Source: JBCCQH01 sp039024435
Lineage (GTDB): Bacteria; Bacteroidota; Bacteroidia; J057; JADKCL01
DNA length: 64,000 bases
Assembly (NCBI GenBank): GCA_039024435.1
Contig: JBCCQH010000015.1
Coordinates: 21,542-85,541, forward strand
Direction of reading: 5' to 3'
This document shows, piece after piece, positions 42,085-50,738 of this stretch. The translations under genes and the position numbers were made by a program. Below the pieces are notes generated by a model that worked only from the letters and a program-made list of their open reading frames with translations, made no database searches and had not been told where the DNA came from. Every line of letters begins with the position of its first letter. Positions within the stretch are counted from its first letter, which is position 1.

Positions 42085-44364
42085 TTATCGTCTTTTTTTC
42101 TTGTGCCTTGAATGTTTTCCCGAACGGGAACTGCCCCGCTTTCCCCCCTTGCGACGAGAATTGCGGGGAGCCGCCGGCGCCATCGCCAATTCGGGAATGT
42201 CCTGGGCGTGGCTTTCCAGCACCTCTACCAGGGTAAAGTCGATGGTGCGGTTGCGGTAGCTCGTCCCCTTGACCTCGATCATGACCTTGTCGCCGAGTGT
42301 GATCGTGGTGCCGGTGCTGCGGCCCCGGATGCAATAATTGTCCGAGTCGACCTCGTAGTAGTCATCGTTCAGACTGTGCAGCCCGACCATGCCTTCGCAC
42401 TTGTTTTCCAGCAGTTCCACGTAGAGGCCCCAAGAGGTCACCCCGGAAACCAGGCCTTCGTAGCGTGCACCAACCTTATCTTCCAGGAATTCCACCTGCT
42501 TGTGCTTGATCGAGGCGCGTTCGGCTTCGACCGCCCGGCGTTCCCGGTTGGTGCAGTGCTTGGCCTTACTTTCCAGTTCGGCGGGGTTGCCGTTGAGATT
42601 TCCGTCGAGGTACTGGCCGAGCATCCGGTGGACCAGCAGGTCGGGGTAGCGCCGGATGGGGCTGGTAAAATGGGAGTAAAACTCGAATCCCAGGCCGTAA
42701 TGGCCGATGTTGTCCGTAGAGTAAATGGCCTTGGCCATCGTGCGAACAGCGACCGTTTGCAGCAGACTTTGCTCGGGTTTTCCTTCGACGTCTTGCATGA
42801 GGCGGTTAAGGGATTTCGCGATGGCGCCCGGATTTTCCAGGTCCACCCGATAACCCAGCGTCGCCGCGAATTGTTGTAAGCTGAACAGCTTTTCCTCGTT
42901 TGGAGTGTCGTGGACACGGTAGATGAACGGCGGCGGGGTGCCTTTGCGCATCCGGAAGACGTGCGCACATACCCGGCGATTGGCCAGCAGCATCCAGTCT
43001 TCGATCAGCTTGTGGGCGTCCTTGCGGATTTTGCGGTAAATCCGGGTCGGCTTGCCTTCTTCGTCCAACTCGAATTTCACTTCCGCATCTTCAAAATTGA
43101 TGCTGCCGTTGGCGAAGCGTGCTTTCTGGAAGATCTGGGCCAGCTCATTCAGCGTGATCAATTCCTGGTAGAACGGACCGGAGCCGGCATCCATGACCGC
43201 CTGAGCTTCTTCGTAGGCAAAGCGATGGTTTGAGTGGATGATCGTCCGCCCGAACCATTCTTTGTGGACCTTTCCGTTGCGGTCCAGTTCAAAGATCGCC
43301 GAAAAAGTGAGCTTGTCTTCCTTGGGACGCAGGCTGCACAGGTCATTCGAAAGCCGTTCGGGCAGCATGGGCACCGTGCGGTCCACCAGGTACACCGAGG
43401 TCGCTCGGTTAAATGCTTCCTTGTCCAGCGCCGTTCCCGGCTTCACGTAGTGGCTCACATCCGCGATGTGAACCCCAATCTCGAAGCGGTCCAGCGAGAG
43501 TTCCCGAAAGGACAGCGCATCGTCGAAATCTTTGGCGTCCGGCGGGTCGATGGTAAAGGTGGGCACGTCGCGCAGATCGCGGCGCTTTTTGATCTCAGCC
43601 GCGGTAATTTTTCCCGGAAAGGCCGCAGCTTCACGCTCCACTTCCGCTACGAATTCCGGTTGGAAACCGAATTGGAAGAGGATGGCGTGCATCTCAGTTT
43701 CGTTTTCACCGGCGGCACCGAGGACGCGGATGACCTTGCCCTCCGGACTGTGGTGGGTCCAGTCGAGAATTTCCATGAGGACCTTGTCGCCGTCCTTGGC
43801 CCCGCCCAGGTGTTCTTTGGGGATGGAAAAATCCCGGGAAATGCGCGCGTCATCCGCCAGGAAAAACGCCATGCTGTCCAGGATTTCGATGCGCCCGATA
43901 TAGAATTCGTGTCCGCGCTCCAGGATTTCCAGCACTTCACCTTCGGGGCGCTGATCGCGGGAACCCCACTTGAGCACCCGCACCTTTACCGTGTCGCCGT
44001 GGAGGGCCTTGCCCATGCGCCGCGATCCAATAAAGATGTCGCGGTCCTGATCCTCGACCACCACGAAACCAAACCCATCGCGGGTGACTTCGATTTTGCC
44101 TTCTAGGGTCTTCGTATTCAGAACAATGCTGTATTGGCCGCGCCCGACACGCTTGATCTTTTCCTGATCCGCCATCACTTCGAGTATCTGCTTGATGCCG
44201 TCGTGGGAGATTCGGCCGCGCACATCGGCTCCGGCCGCGATTTGCTTGTGGTTAAATGCACGGTCGTGGCGGGAGCGAAGAAAGCGCACGATATTTTTGC
44301 GAATCTTAGCTTCAGCGCGTTCCCGCTTTTGGATATTTTTTCGGTTTTTCTTCTTCTTTGCCAT
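42085..44364 (-). CDS. rnr: Ribonuclease R (3'-5' exoribonuclease)
   Basis: 759 aa. Order of domains: Lys-rich N-terminus ('MAKKKKNRKNIQKRERAE') with a helix-turn-helix-like start, two cold-shock OB domains (about 70-230), the RNB catalytic domain with 'DPPDAKDFDDALSF' (Asp residues binding Mg) and 'ERLSNDLCSLRP', and a C-terminal S1 domain ('GARYEGLVSGVTSWGLYVELLENKCEGMV'). The end is a basic Arg/Lys/Ser tail ('RRKGGKRGSSRSGKHSRHKKKRR'). RNase R digests structured RNA and takes part in rRNA and tmRNA quality control in the cytoplasm. First gene of the operon with polyprenyl synthase and rhomboid. Confidence 0.95.
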   Translation of the reverse strand: MAKKKKNRKNIQKRERAEAKIRKNIVRFLRSRHDRAFNHKQIAAGADVRGRISHDGIKQILEVMADQEKIKRVGRGQYSIVLNTKTLEGKIEVTRDGFGFVVVEDQDRDIFIGSRRMGKALHGDTVKVRVLKWGSRDQRPEGEVLEILERGHEFYIGRIEILDSMAFFLADDARISRDFSIPKEHLGGAKDGDKVLMEILDWTHHSPEGKVIRVLGAAGENETEMHAILFQFGFQPEFVAEVEREAAAFPGKITAAEIKKRRDLRDVPTFTIDPPDAKDFDDALSFRELSLDRFEIGVHIADVSHYVKPGTALDKEAFNRATSVYLVDRTVPMLPERLSNDLCSLRPKEDKLTFSAIFELDRNGKVHKEWFGRTIIHSNHRFAYEEAQAVMDAGSGPFYQELITLNELAQIFQKARFANGSINFEDAEVKFELDEEGKPTRIYRKIRKDAHKLIEDWMLLANRRVCAHVFRMRKGTPPPFIYRVHDTPNEEKLFSLQQFAATLGYRVDLENPGAIAKSLNRLMQDVEGKPEQSLLQTVAVRTMAKAIYSTDNIGHYGLGFEFYSHFTSPIRRYPDLLVHRMLGQYLDGNLNGNPAELESKAKHCTNRERRAVEAERASIKHKQVEFLEDKVGARYEGLVSGVTSWGLYVELLENKCEGMVGLHSLNDDYYEVDSDNYCIRGRSTGTTITLGDKVMIEVKGTSYRNRTIDFTLVEVLESHAQDIPELAMAPAAPRNSRRKGGKRGSSRSGKHSRHKKKRR

Positions 44365-44402
44365 TTTAAATGATTCATTGAGGTTTGTTTGCGGGGGGCG
44401 GA

Positions 44403-45224
44403 TTATACCGCCACCCCAAAGTCGCGCAGAACCTCATTCAGGGAGGTTTTGCGGTCGGTGGAAGCTTTTCGCTTGCCGATGATCAGGGCACAAGGTACCT
44501 GGTAAGTGCCCGCAGGAAATTCCTTGGGCAATACCCCGGGGATCACCACCGAGTTGGGCGGTACGTAGCCGCGGTGGGTCACCGGTTCGGCCCCGGACAC
44601 GTCGATGATGCGGGAAGAAGCGGTGAGGGTGGTATTGGCCCCGAGCACCGCGCCTTTGCCCACCCGGACCCCTTCGACGACGATACACCGGCTGCCGATA
44701 AAAGCATCGTCTTCAATGATTACTGGAGCGGATTGTACCGGTTCCAGCACCCCACCGATGCCCACCCCGCCGCTAAGATGGACGTTTTTGCCGATTTGTG
44801 CACAAGAGCCCACCGTGGCCCAGGTATCGACCATGGTCCCGGAATCGACGTAGGCGCCGAGATTTACGTAGGAGGGCATTAAAACCACACCGGGCGCGAT
44901 ATAGGAACCGTAACGGGCCGTCGCCGGAGGGACCACGCGTACGCCTTTTTCCTGATAGCCGGTTTTCAGGGGCATTTTATCGTAGTATTCGAAGGGCGGC
45001 GTTTCGATGGTCTCCATCTGCTGAATCGGGAAGTTCAGGATAACCGCCTTTTTGACCCATTCATTGACCTGCCAATCGTCCCCAAGCGGTTCGGCACAGC
45101 GCAACTTTCCCGTATCCAAATCGGACATTATTTCGGCGATGACATCTCGGGTAACTTGTTGATCGAGGCGGCTCCGGTCTTCCCAGGCGGCTTCGATGAT
45201 TGATTTTCTACTTTCGTTGTCCAT
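44403..45224 (-). CDS. dapD: 2,3,4,5-tetrahydropyridine-2,6-dicarboxylate N-succinyltransferase
   Basis: 273 aa, normal length. DapD transfers succinyl from succinyl-CoA to tetrahydrodipicolinate in the lysine/diaminopimelate pathway, in the cytoplasm. The N-terminal helical domain ('ESRKSIIEAAWEDRSRL') is followed by a left-handed beta-helix of hexapeptide repeats ('VVLMPSYVNLGAYVDSGTMVDTWATVGSCAQIGKNVHLSGGVGIGG'). 'DDAFIGSRCIVVEGVRVGKGAVLGANTTLT' contains the CoA-binding coils. The end 'GTYQVPCALIIGKRKASTDRKTSLN' is typical. A stand-alone gene, divergent from the glycosyltransferase region. Confidence 0.95.
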   Translation of the reverse strand: MDNESRKSIIEAAWEDRSRLDQQVTRDVIAEIMSDLDTGKLRCAEPLGDDWQVNEWVKKAVILNFPIQQMETIETPPFEYYDKMPLKTGYQEKGVRVVPPATARYGSYIAPGVVLMPSYVNLGAYVDSGTMVDTWATVGSCAQIGKNVHLSGGVGIGGVLEPVQSAPVIIEDDAFIGSRCIVVEGVRVGKGAVLGANTTLTASSRIIDVSGAEPVTHRGYVPPNSVVIPGVLPKEFPAGTYQVPCALIIGKRKASTDRKTSLNEVLRDFGVAV

Positions 45225-45459
45225 GGTAAATACGTTTCGCGTTCCGCACGGGCCGTCTTTCTTTGCCTTCGCGGCTGACCCCTGCCTACAATCCTTGGGC
45301 GAAATCTACTTCGCGGTCGTCCTCCCCCCGGAACCTAATTTTCCGCAAATGTACGGAGTTTGCCGGGAATTATTGCCATTTCCGGAATCGGATTTGGAGT
45401 TTTATAATTATTTGATGCTAAATTCACCTGCTGTGGCGCGCCGAGATCCGATTTCTGGA

Positions 45460-46584
45460 ATGCATATCTGCCACCTCACGGTGCTCAATCCGGCGAGGCA
45501 CAGCCGCATATTCTTCAAAGCGGCGCGGTCCCAGGTTGCGGCCGGCTACCGGGTAAGTATCATCGGGCAGGATCCAGCACCGCGGCCTTACACGTTCGAA
45601 GGAGTGCAAATCATTCCCACTGGCAGGTTTGGGCGGCTTTCTTGGCAACGATGGCGGGCCCGCCGCAAGGTAATCCGCCTAGCGATGCAAGAAAAGGCGG
45701 ATGTTTATCAGATCCACGCTCCGGAACTGTTGCTCCCCGCCCAGGCCCTCGGCTCGGCGGTGCCAGACTGCCGCTTGGTGTACGACATGCACGAGGATTA
45801 TGCGCGAAATATCCGCTGCGGTGGCTACTATCCGCCGGCGGTATCGGGACGACTCGCCGATTGGGTGCGGCAGCGCGAGCTGAATTTTGTCGGTTACGGG
45901 CAAGGCGTGATTTATGCTGAACGATGTTACACCGGCCTACTTCCCTTTCCCGAGGACGCTTCGGTGGTAGTAGAAAATAAATACCAGGCCCCGTCCGGAA
46001 TCGCGACGGTCCCGGATTTCGGTGATTCGGCGCGTCCCCTGCTCCTCTACACGGGTACGATTGCAGAAAGTTGGGGCGTGCTGGAGGCCATTGCGTTCTG
46101 GCGGGACATGAATACGCACTTGCCGTGCCGCCTCGCGGTGGTCGGTCACACCCACGACCGGGATCTCCTGACCAAAATCCGCGATCAAGTCCAAGATTCG
46201 CCGCAATTTTTACTGGTGGGCGGATCAGAGTACGTTCCTTATGAGCGGGTGATCGGCTGGATCCAAAAAGCGGATGCGGGGCTGGCCTTGTACCGGCTGC
46301 GGGAAAATATCCGGGACCGACTTCCAACAAAATTTTACGAATTGTTGGCGCACGGAAAACCGGTTATTTATTCGCAAAATCCCGCTTGGCAGGAGTTTTT
46401 CGCCGATGCAGGACAAGGAATGGCACTGCCGCTGCCTTGGCAAAGTGCGGATGTCGTACAAATCGCCGACCAATTCAAACACTACCTTTCCGCCCCTTCC
46501 CCCGCAATTCCTCCGGACGAGAAATGGTCTTGGGAGTCAGAAGCGTTTAAGCTGATCCAATTTTTAGGGAAGCTGCCGACTTGA
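45460..46584 (+). CDS. Family 4-type glycosyltransferase
   Basis: 374 aa from the ATG at 45460, where the usual family start 'MHICHLTVLNPARHSRIFFKAARS' begins; an ATG 15 codons upstream (45415) is an alternative. GT-B fold. The N-terminal half has 'ADVYQIHAPELLLPAQAL' and 'LVYDMHEDYARNI'. The C-terminal half has 'LLLYTGTIAESWGVLEAI', 'LAVVGHTHDRDLL', and 'AGLALYRLRENIRDRLPTKFYELLAHGKPVI', where the 'E....LPTKFYE' segment matches the nucleotide-sugar site. Probably transfers a sugar in cell-surface polysaccharide synthesis. It starts a same-strand group with the zinc-ribbon protein and a GT2 enzyme. Confidence 0.85.
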   Translation: MHICHLTVLNPARHSRIFFKAARSQVAAGYRVSIIGQDPAPRPYTFEGVQIIPTGRFGRLSWQRWRARRKVIRLAMQEKADVYQIHAPELLLPAQALGSAVPDCRLVYDMHEDYARNIRCGGYYPPAVSGRLADWVRQRELNFVGYGQGVIYAERCYTGLLPFPEDASVVVENKYQAPSGIATVPDFGDSARPLLLYTGTIAESWGVLEAIAFWRDMNTHLPCRLAVVGHTHDRDLLTKIRDQVQDSPQFLLVGGSEYVPYERVIGWIQKADAGLALYRLRENIRDRLPTKFYELLAHGKPVIYSQNPAWQEFFADAGQGMALPLPWQSADVVQIADQFKHYLSAPSPAIPPDEKWSWESEAFKLIQFLGKLPT

Positions 46585-46643
46585 ACTTTCGATTTCCGGA
46601 TTTGCGATTTCGTAATTCCGCTTTGAGTTCCGAATTTAGCCGC

Positions 46644-47225
46644 ATGGACAACGCAGATTTCATGGCGATGGTGCCAGTACCGATCCCCCGTATATTTTTC
46701 GATTATGTGATCGAGGCCCCCATCCGCAAATGCCTGCTCTGTGAGCGAGATCTACTCGAAGCCGATGTCCTTTACATGGTCGAGAAAGCGATCAAGGAAC
46801 CGGATGTCCTGTATGAATTTGCGGTGTGCCTGCCCTGCATGCAGAAAAGCCAGCAGATGATTTCCCCGGAATCAGCGGAAAATATCCAGGCCTTTTTTGT
46901 GGAACGGGTCAATCTCAGGGCCCGCGCGCGGAAATTGCTTGCGGCCCCGCCTCCCTTCACGGTCGACGATTGGCTCACGGAGTGTCTCGTGACGGGCAAG
47001 CTCCGGACCGAGCTCCGCGAGTATACTATTTATGGGCTGTTTTTGAACGACAAAATTCTCCTGGGAGAACTGCCCTACCTGATCAGCGCCGATGCATTGG
47101 TTGAGATTGCGTCGCTGCTTTCCCAAACCACCAAGGATGAAATGGGGCGGTTCTCCGACGAAAATTTGGGAGTTCCCCCAGAATTTGAAGATCTTTTCCG
47201 CAAACGTACGCCCTTGCTGTTTTGA
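46644..47225 (+). CDS. Cys-pair (zinc-ribbon-like) protein coupled to a GT2 gene
   Basis: 193 aa from the ATG at 46644, chosen over an ATG 21 codons upstream because a GAATTTAG box lies exactly 12 nt before it (two mismatches to the -7 consensus). Two CxxC pairs, 'KCLLCERDLLE' (about residue 30) and 'AVCLPCMQKSQ' (about 60), could bind zinc as a treble-clef or ribbon. The rest is helical and acidic with no known motif. The TGA stop overlaps the TTG start of the next gene (TTGA), so translation of the GT2 enzyme is coupled to it. Function unknown. Confidence 0.72.
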   Translation: MDNADFMAMVPVPIPRIFFDYVIEAPIRKCLLCERDLLEADVLYMVEKAIKEPDVLYEFAVCLPCMQKSQQMISPESAENIQAFFVERVNLRARARKLLAAPPPFTVDDWLTECLVTGKLRTELREYTIYGLFLNDKILLGELPYLISADALVEIASLLSQTTKDEMGRFSDENLGVPPEFEDLFRKRTPLLF

Positions 47226-47914
47226 GCATTTATCCGCCCACATCGCCCCGTGAGCTCCGCATATCGCTGATCATTCCCTGCTACAACGAGGAGGAAGGAC
47301 TGCCTTTTGTACTGGAAAAGGTCCCTGAGATCGTCGATGAAATTGTGATCGTGGACAACAATTCGACGGATACCACGGCAAAACTGGCCTGTGAGGCGGG
47401 GGCGCGGGTGTTCCGGGAACCACAACAAGGCTACGGACACGCTTACTATCGGGGCTTCGCCGAGGCCACCGGCGATATCTTCGTTACGATGGACGGTGAC
47501 GGCACGTACCCTCCCGAAGAAATCGAACGCCTGATCGGTTCCCTTTTGGCGGAGGAGCTGGATTTTATTTCCGCTTGCCGATTTCCCCTCGCCAATCCCA
47601 AAAATATGGACCCGGTCAGCAAGTTTGGCAATTGGGTGCTCACGCGGATGACGCGGATCCTTTTTGGTTATGGTCTGCGCGATTCTCAAAGTGGCATGTG
47701 GGTATTGCGCCGGGAAGCTTTGGAGCGCTTGCGGCTGGAGAGTCGGGGCATGGCCTTTAGTGAGGAGATCAAAATTGAAGCGATTCGCCGCGGTTTGCGC
47801 TTCCGGGAAATGCACATTCCGTACTATCTCCGCTTCGGAAAGAAGAAGATCAAGAAGTTTGAGGACGGAATCAAAAACCTCTTCTACTTGCTCAAGCTCC
47901 GTTTTCGGAAGTGA
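47222..47914 (+). CDS. GT2-type glycosyltransferase (dolichyl-phosphate mannose synthase-like)
   Basis: 230 aa, starting with TTG at 47222 inside the stop codon of the upstream gene. GT-A fold: 'ISLIIPCYNEEEGLPFVLEKV' binds the nucleotide, 'EIVIVDNNSTDTT' follows, then 'GYGHAYYRGFAEATGDIFVTMDGDGTYPPEEI', with the DGDGTY metal-binding motif (DxD equivalent). The end is basic, without the two C-terminal transmembrane segments found in some relatives. It likely charges a lipid carrier or adds a sugar at the inner membrane. Substrate unknown. Coupled to the zinc-ribbon protein. Confidence 0.87.
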   Translation: MSIYPPTSPRELRISLIIPCYNEEEGLPFVLEKVPEIVDEIVIVDNNSTDTTAKLACEAGARVFREPQQGYGHAYYRGFAEATGDIFVTMDGDGTYPPEEIERLIGSLLAEELDFISACRFPLANPKNMDPVSKFGNWVLTRMTRILFGYGLRDSQSGMWVLRREALERLRLESRGMAFSEEIKIEAIRRGLRFREMHIPYYLRFGKKKIKKFEDGIKNLFYLLKLRFRK

Positions 47915-48244
47915 TGCCCGGTCAACAATTGATGATCCTAAATTTCGTACCCGTAGATGAATGCTCGGACCGCAGGACCGCAAACCAATTGCTTGGGCGG
48001 CGGTTGAAACCGTTATTGGGTGCCAATTGGCCCATAATTCAATCCTTTTACCTCCCAAAAGCCACTGCCACTTACCTTCCCTACGCAATGCAAATCGGGA
48101 GATAATTCTCCACATTGAGGTTCCATCCCCCCGTCATCAGGGCGGATTGGGGAGTGTCCAGCATGCTCAAACGTGGTCGCATCGACCGCGTTCCTGGCGT
48201 TTGGGGTTCCTCGTTTGTTTGTTGGCTTGAAGATCAATGATCGT
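47915..48244. other. Intergenic stretch without a supported gene
   Basis: 330 bp after the GT2 gene. Frames here (for example a minus-strand frame at 48013-48237) have no hydrophobic core, no motif and biased composition, and I do not call them. Short runs such as 'GGTTGAAACCG' and 'GCCAATTGGCCC' palindromes are present. Confidence 0.45.
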
Positions 48245-48373
48245 TCAGAGGTTTTCCGTTTCTTTTTGTTTGGCTTCGTCTTTCCAATTGTCTCCCAAAA
48301 GGTTGATCAATACAGGTAGGGCCATTGAAACTACCAGCAAAGCAAGGAGGGTAAATTCAAACAAATTGTTCAT
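48245..48373 (-). CDS. 42-residue single-span membrane peptide with a strong ribosome binding site
   Basis: From the ATG at 48373 the frame encodes a short N-terminus, one hydrophobic span of about 18 residues ('FTLLALLVVSMALPVLI'), and a charged C-terminal tail ('GDNWKDEAKQKETENL'). Directly upstream is AAGGAGG spaced 5 nt from the ATG, which is rare in this Bacteroidota-like window. The frame continues 21 codons further upstream but that part lacks features. The layout resembles small regulatory membrane proteins or a type I toxin peptide. No family recognised. Real coding status is likely but not proven. Confidence 0.5.
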   Translation of the reverse strand: MNNLFEFTLLALLVVSMALPVLINLLGDNWKDEAKQKETENL

Positions 48374-48681
48374 GTTTTCCTCCTTCGGCCCGTATTTATG
48401 CGGACCGGTTTGTTCAGTGGATAAATCGGCCAACAAATATTTGGTTTTGCCTTGGTTTGTTTGCCGAAAAATTACTAGAAGATTATACGAAATTTCTCGA
48501 AAGGAAGGAAATTGTTTTTTCTCAGATTCTTACACCACTCGGGCACCCCGGCCAACAATCAATTGGCTACCACATGATTATAAATGATTTAATCGCTTAT
48601 TTCTTACCTTTCTTCAGATTTATTCCCCAAAATATTTTTATTCAAACTCTAAATATTTCATTTTGTATCGCAAAATAGCTG
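48374..48681. other. AT-rich stretch without a supported gene
   Basis: Between the small membrane-peptide gene and the radical SAM gene. It includes an AATATTTG (minus strand, near 48440), one mismatch to the -7 consensus, which may drive the small gene, and a T/A-rich segment at 48590-48680 without a hairpin. Confidence 0.4.
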
Positions 48682-49632
48682 CTAATAAAGCTGGTCACCG
48701 ATCGCACGGGTAAGAATAGATTCGCTTCCGGTCAGGTGCTCTTCCTTGAATCCCTTAAAATCGCATACTTGGCAAAACTTGTTCTGGCTGCGATCTCCCC
48801 TCAGCAACTGGGCCCGCAATCTCCGAAAACCTTCACTGTTCCAAATCTCCGCCAGGGACTGGTCCCGGACGTTTCCCACCGCCGATTCAAAATAATGGTC
48901 CTGACAGCAAATCGTAACCCGACCATCGGCGGTGACGACCATTTCCTCAAAAGGCAGTAGGCACGGCAAAGCCAGTGGCGCATCCACTAGCGTACCATTG
49001 GGGGCAGTTCCCCCGCGATTGAGCAATTCCTCTTTGAGTTCCCGCAAATGCCAGCGAATCTCACAATCGGGAAAGTCTGGGGCAACCTCCTCCAGAAATG
49101 CCTTCACCCCCCGGTGCATCTTTCCCTGGTCCGAATAATTGTTGATCACCAAGAGTTGCAGTCCGGCTTCGAGCAGCTCTCGACCATTGCGAACATTAAG
49201 GCGCAGACCGTTGGTGTGGACTTCAGTCAAAGCGGTCGGAACCCGCTCCCGCGCCAAACGCACAAAATCTGAAGTCCGCTTGTCCAATAGGGGTTCATTG
49301 TTCACAAAGAACTTGATGGCTCCATCATACTCACGGGCCGCAAGTTCTTCGATAATCTTGTGGTACAGCACATCCGGCATCAAAATATCCGGGCGCTGAT
49401 CGGTGAGGATCGATGCTGCACAAAACGAGCAAGAAGAATTGCAGCGGGTACGCGTCTCCAACTCAATTGACCTAAAAAATGGCGTTTCCGAGGCGTACCT
49501 CCGGCGGCGCATGACCCGGTGGCCATTGCGCCTCCAGACCCGTACCCGAATCCCGAAAGGCACCCATTTCCGCAATTGATACAACCAATTCCGTAATACT
49601 CCTTGCCTTCCATAATGGTAGCGAACCGCCAT
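48682..49632 (-). CDS. Radical SAM/SPASM-type protein
   Basis: 316 aa, start ATG at 49632 with a -7-like box exactly 12 nt upstream. The radical SAM cluster motif C-x3-C-x2-C is Cys64, Cys68, Cys71 in 'TRTRCNSSCSFCAASI'. A C-terminal SPASM-like Cys-rich region has 'TICCQDHYFESAVGNV' and 'NKFCQVCDFKGF', able to bind a second [4Fe-4S] cluster. Such proteins often modify peptides (RiPP maturases) or heme and cofactor precursors. No precursor peptide with a clear leader is seen next to it, though the 42-residue peptide gene lies 309 bp away on the same strand. Substrate unknown. Confidence 0.85.
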   Translation of the reverse strand: MAVRYHYGRQGVLRNWLYQLRKWVPFGIRVRVWRRNGHRVMRRRRYASETPFFRSIELETRTRCNSSCSFCAASILTDQRPDILMPDVLYHKIIEELAAREYDGAIKFFVNNEPLLDKRTSDFVRLARERVPTALTEVHTNGLRLNVRNGRELLEAGLQLLVINNYSDQGKMHRGVKAFLEEVAPDFPDCEIRWHLRELKEELLNRGGTAPNGTLVDAPLALPCLLPFEEMVVTADGRVTICCQDHYFESAVGNVRDQSLAEIWNSEGFRRLRAQLLRGDRSQNKFCQVCDFKGFKEEHLTGSESILTRAIGDQLY

Positions 49633-49636
49633 GCCA

Positions 49637-49644
49637 CAATTATA
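49637..49644 (-). promoter_or_regulatory. -7-like box 12 nt before the radical SAM ATG
   Basis: TATAATTG on the minus strand (one mismatch to TAnnTTTG), then TGGC and the ATG at 49632. A TTTTG lies 16 nt upstream, near the usual -33 spacing. Confidence 0.5.
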
Positions 49645-50191
49645 GGGATTTTTCCCGGCGCAAAACGCTCAAATTCCGCAATTCACTGCATTCGCCATCC
49701 CCATACTCAAATGGCAACTGCGAAACGATACTTTGCGCGTCCTCCACGAACCCCATTCAAGCAAGAGCCGGCGATCACAAACTCATCGCCTATCTGTCCC
49801 CTCGGTTCTTGCCTCCGTGGCAAAGTCCTTCCGGCCCGCTCGGGTCAAGCAGCAATCCCTTCTAACCTCACCGAGGCCAAATGTCCTCCGAAGCCTTGAT
49901 GATCCTACCCGGCAGTTACCCGGCTGGCAAAACCAGCCCTTCCGCTTGACCAAAAATCACAGAACCTTGTTTGCCACCGGTCTGTACCGCCGGCTCAGTG
50001 CTTGTGGGTATGTTTCAGTTATTGTTCTGCGGATCAGTCGCAGAATCAGCCAATTGTACACCAGCGATCAATATATGAGGGCAGTTTATCCTCAACCGCG
50101 CCCAGACCGTCCGCCCATTGATCGATATACAGCCATCATGCGCATTCCATTTTGCGGATACCCGCCTAGTATGGCTAAACCTTAGATGCTG

Positions 50192-50344
50192 TTTATATTT
50201 AATTCTGCGATTTTACTATGGCATCTTTTTCTGCCCCTCTTCAGCTATTTTCTCGCCCATAGCTTTGGCTATGGACTCCAAAATGAGCTTCGATGGATAA
50301 AAAAATCTGCGCTAGCAAATTTCACCAACCAATTTTAAACCGCC
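50192..50344 (+). repeat. Dispersed direct repeat, copy D1
   Basis: About 150 bp matching 60360-60510 in the same orientation. Shared landmarks in order: GCGATTTT.CTATGGCATC, CCCCTCTTCAGCTATTTTCTC, CCATAGCT, ATGGACTCCAAAATGAGC, AAAAATCTGCGCT, CAAATTTCACCAACCAAT and TTTTAAACCGCC. This copy forms a CCATAGC-TTTG-GCTATGG hairpin. Confidence 0.8.
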
Positions 50345-50738
50345 TCTTTTGATCCAAAACTTAGCTGAATCAAGTTGACTTGCGCGTCTAAGGCCACCAA
50401 TGCTTGCGGGTATAGACACGCAGAACGGCTCAATTAAAGCTGAACGCCCAAATCGTTTCTCTTTCGGCAACCTATCGCAATTGAGCGCTCCTCGCACTCC
50501 GCAATGAGGTGGTCCGCGCAAGCGAAAAAGCTCAACCCCGACGCACCTTGCCGCACGGAAGGCGGAATTCCTTTCTTTCGGCCTGTCGCCAGGTAACGAA
50601 CCCAAGTGAGTGGTTTTCCCCAGACTCAATCGCACACCAAATGTAGCGTTTCTTCCCTTCATATCTTCTGCTCTTTGCTACTGAATACACCACTAAGCTA
50701 ATATTTTTGTCTATACATACCAAATTTTTTATCAATTT

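Larger units (their letters stand above)
49633..50738. other. 1.1-kb gap with a repeat copy and no supported gene
   Basis: Frames in this gap (for example 49733-50185 on plus and 50312-50662 on minus) lack recognisable domains. The gap contains repeat copy D1 (50192-50344). Sequence from 50345 to 50700 is more GC-rich and of uneven composition; it may be decayed mobile DNA but no transposase motif is readable. Confidence 0.45.

Noticed and set aside
40503..42236. A 577-codon plus-strand frame opposite rhomboid and polyprenyl synthase
   Set aside because: Both genes below it have intact catalytic motifs; the plus frame has none.
48013..48237. 74-codon minus-strand frame after the GT2 gene
   Set aside because: No hydrophobic core or motif; no nearby promoter or ribosome site.
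49733..50185. 150-codon plus-strand frame in the 50-kb gap
   Set aside because: Arg/Ser/Pro-rich without motif or conserved pattern; probably non-coding or decayed DNA.
50312..50662. 116-codon minus-strand frame overlapping repeat D1
   Set aside because: It overlaps the repeat copy and has no recognisable domain.
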